In this document: piece by piece, positions 44,234 to 55,053 of the stretch
Layout of the letters: each line of letters opens with the position of its first letter
How positions within the stretch are numbered: the stretch's first letter is position 1
Assembly (NCBI GenBank): GCA_022414725.1
Contig: CM039462.1
Location: forward strand, 33,714,156-33,778,155
DNA length: 64,000 nucleotides
Origin: Microglena sp. YARC
Lineage: Eukaryota; Chlorophyta; Chlorophyceae; Chlamydomonadales; Chlamydomonadaceae
Reading direction: 5' to 3'
Notes under the pieces: generated by a model
The model's input: only the letters and a program-made list of their open reading frames with translations
The model's database searches: none
Told to the model about the DNA's origin: nothing
Program-made: the position numbers and the translations under genes

Positions 44234-44605
44234 ATGGTGACCCCCCCTGAGGCCCCCTTGATAGACTCGCAGGGAAACTGGTGGAAATGGCTGTCTCCCA
44301 TGCCAAACCTCGACCCAGACGCCCGCCCCAGCTACCAACACCGGAGGGGCCAGGTCGTCACCGCCCTAGATCCTACCCACCCGGATCGCTGGGTAGCCCG
44401 CTACCACCTCTGTAAGGGAGACTTCTGCCACGGCAAGGGTGCAGCCACCTATAATGTGCTGGGTATCACCAAATGCAACGGCACTGACGTCCTTCGTCGT
44501 GCCTGCACCAGGCACTTTGCTCCTGACTCCCCCTGCCTACCCCCAAAACTCCTGCACCTCTTATATGCATCCCAATACGAGCACACTGCTTTACTTGGCG
44601 TCTGA
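44234..44605 (+). pseudogene. LINE B W-rich conserved block
   Basis: About 123 residues, starting MVTPPEAPLIDSQGNWWKWLS, with ARYHLCKGDFCHGKGAATYNV and several Cys. It lies between RT linker and RNase H, matching 27536 onward in LINE A. I do not recognise the family. The described Dualen elements carry a cysteine protease, but no Cys-His catalytic pattern is evident to me here. Confidence 0.45.
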
Positions 44606-45974
44606 GTCCAACGGATCCAGGACACCCCCACCACCTAACTGCGGGTCCAGCATGGACCCATCGTCATGCACCCGTCCCACCTCCCATCCTACCTAGCACT
44701 AGGATATAATCTCAAGCATGAGACACCCTAACCTTGTGGCCAAACCCAGGCTCACTGGGAAACCATCAGCATTGCCAAAACAGAGCTGGTTAAGCGCATA
44801 AGAGGCCAAGCCGTCACCATCCTCATGGGGCCCCATAAAACAGCCTCGCCACACCAGCTAACAACCCCTCTTACCCCCCTAGGAAGGACTCCCACCTCAC
44901 AAACACCTAATCCCAAGGGCAGTGGACCCTGGCAGGCAAATTTAATGCCCAGGAGTACCGCACTCTCATGCAACTCATCCACATAGATCCCCAGGACAGG
45001 CACCCTGACTTAGGCATCCCAGCCCCTGGACACTATCATATCCAAACAGGCCTTATCCCCCATGCCCAACCCAATGGAGCTCCACCCATCCACCCCACCA
45101 CCATATTTCTGTACTCCCCCTCTTGCAATTGCATTGGTCACCTCCCCACCTCCTCGGCAAACAGACTCCAACACCAATACAACACCGCCCAAGCAACCAT
45201 ACCCAGCCTGGGACGCTCAAACTCCCAAGGGTCCTTTGCTTGAGACCTAGCCAGCCTATTCTATCGTCTCAAGGTCACCACCCCCAACTCTCCTCACCCC
45301 ACCCTCCTTCAAGCCCTAACGATGTTGGGGGTCCATACAGACAGGTCAACAGGGCCAATCTTATGCCACCCATCTCTCCCCCTACCCCCACTTTCATGAC
45401 CCCCTGTTCGGGGCAAGCCCAGACCCATGGACAGGAGCATCAGTGATGCACTACCTGCAGGATGCCAAGGAAGCCCACAAGGCAGTCAGATGGGCACTCA
45501 CCAGTGCCAAGGCAGCCCAAAATCACCCCCAACCCCCACCCTAATCTTGGTCCCACACACAAAGCACACAGCCTACGAAACACACACACCCCACCCCTGG
45601 GTCCAGGTCCTAGATACCATCCCAGCCGGGGCCCCCATTATCCACGAACCGTCCATCTGGACTGGGGGGGAAATTACCTCAACCATTGCAAGGACAAAGG
45701 GGCACCAACTCCTCCTCATCGCCAACCCCCTGGGCCACCCCCTTTACCCAAGCATGGAATGAAGCTATGCACCACATGCATCCCTCCCACAAAAGCATCC
45801 AACCCATCCCCAACCTTACCATCGGCCCTGCTCCCCTCTCCTTCCCCCACCCACCCAAGGCTCCCCGACTCATCCTCCAGGCCCCTTGCCCAAGTGCCCC
45901 CCCCTCCCCCTCCCTATCCCCCACCCCTCTCCCCTAACACCTTACCCCTGCAACTAACAAAATACCCTCCCTGT

Positions 45975-46430
45975 AGGACAGCAGCTATACACCGATGGCA
46001 GCCAGATCCCCCAGCCCGAGAGCACGGACCTCCTTGGGCTGCCGTACACTCTCCATTGTCAGGCCGAAGCTTTACAATCAACCCAGGGGGTATTGACATC
46101 ACATGAACCAACAATAGAGCAGAACTATGCGCTATCCTCCAGGCCCTAGCACGAACACCCCCAACAAACCCGCCACCATCTATCTACACTGATAGCCTTT
46201 GAAGTCTCCATCTCATTCTGAGACTTATCCATAACCCCCAATCTGTCGAGGAATGTACCCACAAGCAACTCTTTGAGGCCATTGGAAAACACCTCCTGGC
46301 CAGAGTCATTAGTTGCACCCCTACGACTCTAGACAAGGTGAGTTCCCATGCAGGTATCCATGGCAATGAGGAGGCAGACAAGCTGGCCAAGAAAGCCGCC
46401 CACTTCCCTAGAAATAGCTCTGCCACTGAC
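45975..46430 (+). pseudogene. LINE B RNase H
   Basis: QLYTDGSQIPQP gives the first catalytic Asp (about 45985-46010). A Glu-containing helix (NRAELCAILQALA) is encoded near 46115-46150 in another frame, IYTDSL near 46180 gives the second Asp, and VSSHAGIHGNEEADKLAKKAA at 46338-46402 gives the final His/Asp motif. All four acidic positions can be seen, across frame changes. RNase H downstream of RT is typical of the I, R1-like and Dualen clades. Confidence 0.75.
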
Positions 46431-46779
46431 AATGTAGGAGAGGTGGCTCACATGGACCATATCTGGCCATCTGTCCAGCCTCCGGTTGCAGCTGACAGCA
46501 CCCTACCCCCTAGGCTAGCAACACCCAACCTCACCAGGAGGGTCAAGGCTAACCTCCCCACCAAAATCCACAGGGGGGACCAATAAGCATGGCACATACG
46601 CCTCACTGTGGACCATAGCACCCCCTGAGCACCTCCCACATGCTAGCCACAACTCTGGGCAGCAGGCATCCGTCCCCTGGTGGCAGAAGATTCAAATCCA
46701 TGAGGCTAGGTGGGGCCGCCTATGGAACAAGAAGCTGGCTTACCGATGGAAAATGCCATATGATAGTAACCCCCACCCA

Positions 46780-47348
46780 CCCTCATTAGACACCTGCCCC
46801 ATTTATCACGCACACATTTCAAGATGGGGCTAGTCACATGCTGGCGGGCTGCAAGCACCCAACCTTTAATGGGATGTATATTAATCGGCACAATATTGCA
46901 GTACAATTATTACAAAAAGCAGTGTCCAAAGGGGAATAGGGGGGGAAACTCATGTATATGGACGCTGGCAAACTGGAGGACCTCCCCAGTGAGGTACTGG
47001 GGAACAGGCCGCCCTCGTGGCTGAACCCCCCTAACATGGCCCAAACCACCTGGGACAAACTCAGACCAGACCTCCTCCTGACCCCGGATCAACAAACATG
47101 CTCCAATCCCACCTCATGTCCCCCCATCCACATAGTTGAAGTCGGCTACTGCTCTGGCACCAACCACTCAGTTAAATATGTGGAAAAGGGGAATCAGCAC
47201 AAGATCCTATAACAAGCTTATAAAGATCAGGGATATAAAGTGGTATACTAAGTTGTTACATTGGGTACCACAGGGACCATACCTATCAATGCACTTCCAA
47301 ACCTCACCCGCTTAGGCATCTCCAAAGTAGCCGCCCTCAAGCTCTGTT
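46780..47348 (+). pseudogene. LINE B CCHC finger and restriction-like endonuclease
   Basis: DTCPIxH ... DGASHMLAGCKHPTFNGMY is encoded around 46788-46880 (frame changes included), the zinc finger that precedes the nuclease. The nuclease has LRPDLLLTP (R-P-D at 47063-47071), IHIVEVGYCSGTNHSVKYVEKGNQHKIL (Glu at 47138-47140, Lys in V-E-K) and a downstream LGTTGT strand, the P-D...E...K layout of the restriction-like fold. The frame ends at 47212, and LINE homology is lost at 47348 before the end of the domain. Confidence 0.65.
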
Positions 47349-47883
47349 CTAGGCAGCTCCCTGGCTGCGTCCTTGGGCTGAACCTGAAGCTTGGTAGTGT
47401 GCCTGGAATCTGACATGAGTGAATGAAGCTGACATGCTGGCCAATGAAGCTGGCTGGAAGCTATCATAAGTAGCAAAAAAATAAAAAGTGCTAAGGTAGC
47501 ACCCCCCAATCAATAGTTTTCCTTGTCAGCTACGAGTAGCAGCTACTAGGCAGCTCCTTGAGCCAGCCACTGGGATAAGCCCCAAGAGTTCGAAAGTTCT
47601 GGACAGCGGCTACTGTCAGCTTCCAGAGCAACTCCAAACCCTTGAGTCAAGAATGAAAAAGTGGGGGCTACTATGATGATACACACAATTACTCTTATAT
47701 TATAAAATTGGCTTTCCACCCCTATCCACAACCGTTCCTGTAACCTTCTCCTGATGAACCTCTAGCATAAACCGCGCCACATACAGACGTGTCTTGAATT
47801 CGAAAGACCAGCCAGGTAGGATGCACCTCTATCCCATGATAGCCTCTCAGTCTGCTCCCACAAATCCGCTTACTCTCATCATT
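47349..47883. other. Decayed MITE-like sequences between units 2 and 3
   Basis: Contains AGGCAGCTCCCTGG at about 47350 and AGCAGCTACTAGGCAGCTCC at 47538-47558, with AAGCCCCAAGAGTTC, like the inverted-repeat elements of segment D. LINE B breaks off exactly at the first of these. No gene. Confidence 0.5.
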
Positions 47884-48073
47884 GTTTTTTTCCGTGCGAC
47901 GCGTCGCAAATTGAGCAACTCGGTTTGACCCCAGTGCGACGCGATGCCCCCCATACCCCACGGAGGGCGAAGCGCGGGGCCCAGGGGCTTCTGGGGGGCA
48001 TTTCCGACTAGTTTAGCCAGACCCATGCGTCACCAGGCAAGGACAGAATGGCGACGCGTCGCACACAAAAAAC
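47884..48073. mobile_element. 190-bp MITE with CpG-rich inverted repeats
   Basis: Left end GTTTTTTTCCGTGCGACGCGTC, right end GACGCGTCGCACACAAAAAAC, giving ~23-bp imperfect terminal inverted repeats. Each arm itself contains the palindrome GCGACGCGTCGC. An extra GTGCGACGCG word lies inside. No reading frame. No target duplication certain (ACTCTC occurs on both sides). Confidence 0.65.
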
Positions 48074-51070
48074 AGTGACTCTCTTGGCGTGTCTCTGCAG
48101 GGCTGGGCATGCCTATATATAAACTGCCTACATCCGTGTGATTGCATTATTCTCTCAGGGCCGAGGTGTATTAGTGTGTGCTGTATACTACCTCTGCATA
48201 CTATACCCTCAGACGTTCATCAGCTTTTTAGACCATGCAATCACACAAACTTGCAAAAAACCTCATGGCCACTCCCCACAGGCCTGTGCATGCCTTTTGG
48301 TGATTAATATATGATGCCAGCTGTAGTGATAGAGATAGTAGTAGGAGAAAACATCTACCCAGTCGCGGTACTGCTTAATGAGTTAATGGATCATACTAGG
48401 TCCTGGATTCACATATTAATAGATTTAACACCTCTGAACAGCCTACATCAGTGTGATTGAGTTGTGCACTCAGGGCCGAGGTGCAGCAGTGTTTATACTA
48501 CCTCTGATAACTGTAACCTCAGACGGCCAGGAAATTTTTTATTGGCCATGCGATCACATGAACTTGCAAAAACCAACCTGGTGGTTCGTCCCAGCAGCTA
48601 CTAGGGTAGGGTTTTCACCATTTGGTTGTCTGATGTCAACCTCGGGATGGATGGGCATGCATGCTCAGCGATCCAGTCGCCTGAGGCTACAGACCCCGCA
48701 GCAAGAGGTATTCTTATTACACGCGCGAAGTAGGGGCCGTGAGCACACCCACAGCGCAGGAACCATGGAACAGTGCAGCAGATGATGGCAGCGCACTGGG
48801 GCATGTCGATGGTTTTATCGACCGGTAGTTCTCTACTCTTATGAGCGGCGTTTTGCAAAGGCTGCGATCTGTTGCAATCATGCAAACAATTGTCCCGGTG
48901 AAGTGGACTGGGCCGACTGGTGTAACCGCAGTGTGACCCTCCGTCTTCAGCTGCTGGCTGCTCCATGCTCCATGGTAGCTACTTTGCCCGTCTTCTCGTC
49001 AACTTCCTTGCCCTTCATTAGTTGCCGTGCGATGGGGCCTGCCATGATAGCGCCACCTTCTGTACAACTACGTAGCCTGTAATTCGCAAGGATATAAGAA
49101 CGCCGTTCTGCGACAGTTTGCGGACAGTTCGCGGAGTCCCCCATCTGCACATTTCCCGAATCTCCTACCCCTCCTTGTTTCTAGTTAGTCAAAGCGTTTT
49201 CCCGTGTCGCCTGCAACAGGCGCTTTCGACTTGTTTAAAATCCTTTCTTTCTGAACGGATTTCTGGAGGTGGGTTCTCTAGCACAAACCAGCGACTACAT
49301 GAATTTGATGAGAAAGGCGTGGCCATTATTACGACAGTAGAAGCTCCTGATGCAGCTCGCAGTTGTTCCCCCGGTGTTTAATCCGACTAGCAGAGTCGAT
49401 GCAGACAAATTAAAGAAAGTAGCTATGAGAAGAAGTAGTGTCTAGGTAGGAAACCAAGCATTTTGTATCCACTTCAAACAACTCGATCTTGCCTCACGGA
49501 AATAGTCTGGTGAACTAGTCTGATCATGATTATCTGACGCCCTACTCAGCAAATTCTTTACAGGCACGATGAAGTGAATAATGAACATGCAGAAGCTAGA
49601 TTATGAGGACTAGCTTACAAAGCAAAAAGATAATTAAGATGTGGCTGATATGGCATATCTTCGAATGGAATGCAGTATAATGATTCCTTTCCTGGCATTA
49701 CTGTTTGCTTCCTAGCTATTATATTATCTTGATCATAACTTTGTAATGGGTAGAAGGGTTAACAATTAATAGTAGAGAGGGTGTTGCAGCTATTGGTTGA
49801 TAGCAACCTGGTGGGTTGTGAAGTTGGAAAGGCCAGGCCACCACCCAGAAAATCGTAGGCGGGAGCAGTAAGGCTGCCATATTGCCAGAAGCACCACGGA
49901 TCATGCAACTAGCTAGTCTCATTTCTAATCAAGATGGCCAGATACTAGAGATCTTGTAGGACGATGATCAACATGCAGCAGCTAGTTACGCCATAGGATG
50001 CCTCAAAATATCAAAAACATCTGTACTTAGAAGTGTTTACTGTGGACATGTTTTGCCCCGCTCCTTTGCCTCTCTACTTAGTTGCGTAGGTTCTTGGTTT
50101 GGCCTGTGCTTTTATGCTATAGCATACTTTGCAGATCCCCCCCCCCCCCCCCCCCCCCCCCCTCCCCCTCCTGAATGTAAGGAGCGAGGTTGTCTTAAGT
50201 CAACAATGACCTGTATCTGCCAATTTCATGTATGTATTACATTACCCGTTGGGAGGGGGAGGGGTTGTGTGTCTGTCTAGTGAGTCAACCCCCAATCTGC
50301 TTACCACTCGGTCGGCCCCTGATACAGCCACGGTTGTGGTACAGCCACCCAGCCTTTTTGAATGGTGATCACGCTCCCACCTTGGAATATCACTCGCAAA
50401 TTTAACAAGCGCGCAGTTTTGATGAATCTTCTGCGAGACCCACACAAGTCACCCTGTATCTGCACTGCTTCTGCGATGTATTTGCTCACTTTGCTTTCAA
50501 CTTGAGGACCCATTTTGCCGTGTTGACAAGACTGTAATCTGCAGTGTAAGCCGGTACACCATGGGCAGCAGATGACTAGAAAAGGACTAATGAACAGGAG
50601 CACCTCTGGAACCACTCATGTTGCACTGCTCACCGCGTATTGTTCTGCCTACTCAACTGTGTCACATTTCATTGTCGTAGGCAGGTCAGTGTTGACCCAA
50701 GTCGCGCCCACACAACAACTTCCGGAGGGTTCTTCCAACCATCCTCTCTTCATCAACTGAATGTAGGTATATAGAGGTCAAGGAACCAGACCATTTGGAT
50801 AATAAGTAAGTTACTGATGGATTGACTAAAGATCTGGCATCCTTTCGGACTAAACATCTGGTCATGATATATTTTATTTGAGCAACTGCACTAGTCTCCA
50901 TAGTAGGAAGTTTATGTCATGTCTGTATGATGAGGCAAGAGGGTGCAATTAGAAATAACTTGTAAGGCACTCTGTTTGCGTGTTATAACAATGCCCAAAT
51001 GTGAAAGGGGAGCCGATTTCCTGTCGAAACATGCGGGTCTCGAGAAATTCTGATTAGGTCGGATTTTGAG

Positions 51071-51114
<44 letters not shown>

Positions 51115-51638
51115 TGGCTCCAACTTTTCAGCCCCCGTCCTGGCACCTTTTTTTGGCGCCTTCCTGGATGAAGATACATACATAGTTGTCTGAATTATCC
51201 TGATTGGGTAAAACGAGGTGGGCCATAAAGCTATGTAGGAAGCAATCGGAATTTGTGATAATACCGTATAATATGTATTAGTTATTAAAAGTTAGCAGTG
51301 ATCAATAATGCTGTCACCTAGGATAGTTGACAGTTGAACAAGTCATCCTGAAGCACACTCGCAGTCCAGAATCAAGTCTGTCAGAGCCACATGCAACATC
51401 CGCCCGTGCACTGATCCATGTTGCTGCTAACTCTGCTGTTCGAATATTTGACACACGCATGAAGAAATGCATGACTGCGCACAGTTTTGCCATTCTGGGC
51501 GTGCGTTAGTAAGGATGTGGTTGTTCAATTTCGAGTACTCCGTGGCATAGACTTATAAATGCAGAGCGAGCTTATTTTGACGTGCTTGTGCCCCGCCCAT
51601 CTTCGTGCAGAGCCAATATCCTAACAAGGAGTGGACGA
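48074..51638 (+). repeat. Upstream segment U of LRR unit 3
   Basis: Collinear in blocks with 31440-33600 and 60540-62807, more diverged, with extra pieces. It holds poly-C runs of 26 nt (50137-50162) and 44 nt (51071-51114). The last ~350 bp are the conserved promoter-proximal block. No protein-coding gene recognised. Confidence 0.6.
51071..51114. repeat. 44-nt poly-C tract
   Basis: The longest pure homopolymer in the window, about 525 bp upstream of the LRR start at 51639. Confidence 0.95.
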
Positions 51639-52469
51639 ATGAGTGAGGCACCACCGCAAGTAGCACCAGGTTCACCTGAGGAGCTCGGAAATGCAATGTC
51701 CCAGCTACTCCTTGCTCCATCAACAACTTCACTTCTTGACCTCCCAACGCACATGATTTCTAGCGTCGTGGACATCCTTCTCCTCTCAGACCGCAGTGAA
51801 GGATACAGGCAAAAGGATATTGCTTCATTTCGCTTGACATGCAGTCTGTTCAACAGCTTGGTGCTTGCTAGAGCAACAAGAATGGTGCTCATTTACCCTA
51901 CGCAGCTGAAAGACTTCTTGTCCCTACCAGTGCGTCTGCTCCCCAACCTGCAACTACTTGACCTGAATCAATGCAAGATATCATCTCTCAGCCTCGTAGG
52001 AATGCCAACAACGATTCGCAGTGTGAACCTTCAAGAAACAACTATCGCTGACTTGCGCCCTCTCTCAGCATGCGAGGGGTTGGAGGTGATCAATTGCTCC
52101 AACACGGAAGTCTCTGACCTGTCTCCACTCTCTACCTGCTTGAAGCTGAGGGATGTAAACTGCAGATGGACACATGTCTTCGACTTATCTCCTCTCTCGG
52201 CCTGCTTGGAACTGTGTAAGGTTGACTGCATTGGCACTTCTGTCAAAGATATTGCATGCCTCGCTGCCTGCCCTCAGCTGAGGAGCATTGCATGCGGTGA
52301 TGATGTGATTGGTCTGCAATTTGTGGATACTCTTGAATTTGAGGAATTTGAATCAGAGGAATTTGAATTGTTATTTGAATTTGATGATCCTTGGGAGTAC
52401 TATTTCTATTTATTTTCTCATTGGGCTTTGCCAGAGGTTACCATTACCAATATGCGTTGCTTGCGGTAA
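51639..52469 (+). CDS. F-box/leucine-rich-repeat protein, copy 3 (only open copy)
   Basis: ATG at 51639 in the shared context GTGGACGAATGAG, 276 residues, no internal stop. N-terminus MSEAPPQVAP, then an F-box-like segment LLDLPTHMISSVVDILLL ... IASFRLTCSLFNSLVL (about 35-85). LRRs of 22-24 residues follow: LLDLNQCKISSLSLVGM, VNLQETTIADLRPLSACEGLEVINC, TEVSDLSPLSTCLKLRDVNC, VFDLSPLSACLELCKVDC, VKDIACLAACPQLRSIAC. The regular Cys at repeat ends is typical of Cys-containing LRRs. It is shorter than copies 1 and 2 by two or three repeats. The normal C-terminal tail after LPEVTI is replaced by a few residues (TNMRCLR) from an inserted LINE. A role as an SCF ubiquitin-ligase substrate adaptor is inferred from architecture. 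Confidence 0.7.
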   Translation: MSEAPPQVAPGSPEELGNAMSQLLLAPSTTSLLDLPTHMISSVVDILLLSDRSEGYRQKDIASFRLTCSLFNSLVLARATRMVLIYPTQLKDFLSLPVRLLPNLQLLDLNQCKISSLSLVGMPTTIRSVNLQETTIADLRPLSACEGLEVINCSNTEVSDLSPLSTCLKLRDVNCRWTHVFDLSPLSACLELCKVDCIGTSVKDIACLAACPQLRSIACGDDVIGLQFVDTLEFEEFESEEFELLFEFDDPWEYYFYLFSHWALPEVTITNMRCLR

Positions 52470-53445
52470 ACAAGCTTTGCGCTTATGGAACAAGATCATA
52501 GATAAAGAACCTGAGGATCTCATTAAAATGGCTCTTGAAGAATCTTTTGATTTCAACACTGGCTGGGTTCATGACTTGGGTTATGCTCTCCATAACCTAG
52601 GATCCAGTAAAAACATCAACATTTTGGAGGCAAAGGTATTATGTCTGAAGTTTTTGAGTCATGGAGGTTTAAGTACCCAAGTGACACCAATGCACCCAGA
52701 CACATCCCTAATGAGAGAAGGGCTGGCTTTGATCGCCTCCAATACCAGAAATGGTTCGCAGCCAACAGTAATGATGAAAATTGCTTGATTCCCTTTACAT
52801 CAGCGGGATCAGATTCGTTCTATAGCTCAGCTTAGAATGGGCTCCCATTAGCTGAACATAGAAAGAATACGGGTTATGGATAGAGCACATATCCCCCGTT
52901 CAATGAGACACTGTCAACTGTATGGGTTCCGAAAATCTGAGGATGAAATGCATATGTTTTAGTTCCCTTTTTATAATGATATTCGCCTCCGATGCCAGAA
53001 GTTGTTTACAGATATGTATAGGCATGTCAATGAGGATACCGACTCAACCGTATGGAATGTGGAATTCTGCGTATCCATATTCAGAACCTTTATGAATGAA
53101 AATGGCACTAAGACTTTTTGGTGCAATCTAGACGACTATCTTTCTACTTGTAGAAGAGTAAGACAGGAATTCCTGGACTGCTTAGTGGCACCGTAATTCA
53201 TTCTCCTTTTTTCTTGTGACTTCTCATTTGTTACTTATACCCCCGCCACTGTTAGTGGTTGAGATGTGGGTCGTACTCTGGGGAGTTTAATACCTACGCC
53301 ACTAAAACGGTGGTTGGGAGTTTGGTTTGTTTGTCCTCGACACACACCTGGTGTAATGGGTTTTTTTTGCTTTGTGGGTGCTCTTTCTTTTTGTTTAAGC
53401 ACAGAGTATCATACACTCTCGCGGGGTCAAGTAGATTTAATCATG
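52450..53445 (+). mobile_element. 5'-truncated LINE fragment (family C) in the LRR copy 3 tail
   Basis: C-terminal part of another LINE ORF2 in two or three frames: ALRLWNKIIDKEPEDLIKMAL and GWVHDLGYALHNLG, then QLRMGSH, RAHIPRSMRHCQLYG and DEMHMF (decayed R-x-C-x-x-C/E-x-H zinc motif found near LINE ORF2 ends), and FRTFMNENGTKTFWCNL to the stop at 53194-53196. About 250 bp of T-rich 3' untranslated sequence follows. LRR-tail homology (ATTGAGGTCCC) resumes at about 53457. AGGTTACCATT on the left and AGGTAATGTAATT on the right may be an imperfect target duplication. Confidence 0.65.
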
Positions 53446-53955
53446 AAAGGTAATGTAATTGAGGTCCCACATAATTTTCCATATTTTGATGCTGAAAATT
53501 TTGTTGGATCCGATCGATTTTGTTGGTGAAGATTAATGTGAGAGTTCCGAAACGAATATTTATGGTGAAGTGAGTGTAATAGGCATGGGTGACTAACAAA
53601 GGTTTAGTGTTCGATTCGATCTGCTAGAAGTACTGCTACCTTTCTGAAATTATATTGTGCAACCGCAAAATGCTTATTTCTACAACAGCACTACGGGCTC
53701 TACTAGATGACAAACTCATATATAAGACTTCACATCGTAGAGGTCATCGATGGAGTGGTATTCAGTAATGGAGCACATTTCAGGGTCATCATGAACCATG
53801 TGTCTACTGACTGATTTGGGTCAAGTGGTTCATTTTCTATGTCACCAGTTTGCCACAGCATCATGAGTACCGGTATGTAACATACCGGTACATGTGGTGC
53901 TCATGGCCATGCCAGTGTAGCCATAATGCGGCTGAAGTGTAGCCGGGTCTTGCTT
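53446..53955 (+). repeat. LRR copy 3 displaced tail and first part of segment D (unit 3)
   Basis: The displaced LRR C-terminal coding remnant (VIEVPHNFPYFDAENF to about 53530) is followed by sequence matching 20532-20985, with one copy of the CCGCAAAATGC repeat. Homology stops near 53955 and resumes at 59207. Confidence 0.65.
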
Positions 53956-55050
53956 AGAATAACATTACCATCCATCTGGTTTCTCTGGGGCTCTCTTTGG
54001 ATTCATTCAGTCATGTGAAGAGATGTGGAAGGTGAGGGGGCACTTGAAGAAGAGGATGATCTTCATCCATGTTGTTTCTTTATGGCTCTCTTTGGATTCA
54101 TTCTTTTAGTCTCAGTAGTTACATGATATAATCAATGGAGTGAAGATAAGAGTTGATCGCAATATAGCGGTAAATCATGACGATCTAATGCATACTGCAT
54201 AGTACTGCAAGGTGCGCAGGCCATAGCTAGCCTGAGCGCCTGGCGGCAGACAACACGGGGCCGCCGGCAGGCGGCAGAGAGCGCCTGGCGGGAGACAACA
54301 GGGAACAGGGACCGGTGTGTACTTTGCCTACTCAGATGCCGACATATAAGTCGGACAATAACATCCCCCCCGATTTAAGGTATTCTTGAGCTCAAGAATT
54401 CCTGGGATTAACTGAGGGGGATAAGAAATAAATGTAGATAGAAAAGGAGAGAAAGAGACTGAGGGCTGGTCACTTAATTCAAGAACTAGATAATGAATTA
54501 TTCAGGTCAGGACTTGAGGGAATGGAGAACTTATGGGGTCCCTGAGTCATTAGGTCACTATAGGTAGCTGGGCTATGATGAACTTGGGGAGATGCAAGAT
54601 CAGTCTATACCGCTGAGCTGTAGGGAAGCTGCAGGGATACTAGGCTGCAAGGAAGCTGCAGAGAAGCTAAACTACAAACTTAGATATATAATGTAAAGCA
54701 CATGATGCTTGAGACTTGTATGGTCTGGAATCTGATTCCCCCCCCCCCCCCATGATTTGGGAGGTGAAACTGGGGGAACATCCTAAATCAGAGAAGGTAT
54801 CATGTGGGCTAGATGTACGGAAGGTACTGGAAATAAATTCATTATGTGGGAATGAGATATTTAAGTGACAGTATTTGGCAGTTCAAAACTGCTGCTTTTG
54901 TGTTGGCATTAAGGAGTGGAGAGCAATATAGTACCATTGTCAAGGAAAAGAAATTAAAAAACAAACTTGTGGCTGTGCATGGGGCGGTACAGGGATTAAT
55001 TCCTAGAATGTTCATTCCTATTAGGGTTTTTTAATTGCTATGAGGCATGG
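53956..55050. other. Start of the 5.2-kb insertion; possible copia 3' LTR edge on minus strand
   Basis: GGCTCTCTTTGGATTCATTC occurs twice, about 100 bp apart (53989 and 54086). At 54364-54371 a run of C preceded by TCGGACAATAACA reads, on the minus strand, as a purine run followed by TGTTATTGTCCGA, the look of a copia polypurine tract and LTR start. A GAGCGCCTGGCGG.AGACAACA word is duplicated at about 54235 and 54281. A 14-nt poly-C lies at 54738-54751. No gene. Confidence 0.35.
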
Positions 55051-55053
55051 CCA

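Larger units (their letters stand above)
40190..47348 (+). mobile_element. LINE B: second copy of the dual-endonuclease LINE, 3'-truncated
   Basis: Same domain order and same position relative to its LRR gene as LINE A, so probably duplicated with the unit and not independently inserted. It lacks both secondary insertions present in LINE A. Homology to A ends at 47348 inside the nuclease tail, where an AGGCAGCTCC-type sequence takes over. Frames are broken but generally cleaner than in A, especially 42202-42696, 43233-43967, 44234-44605 and the RNase H. Confidence 0.75.

Noticed and set aside
53610..53660. tRNA-like GTTCGATTCG word
   Set aside because: No acceptor or anticodon stem can be drawn around it.
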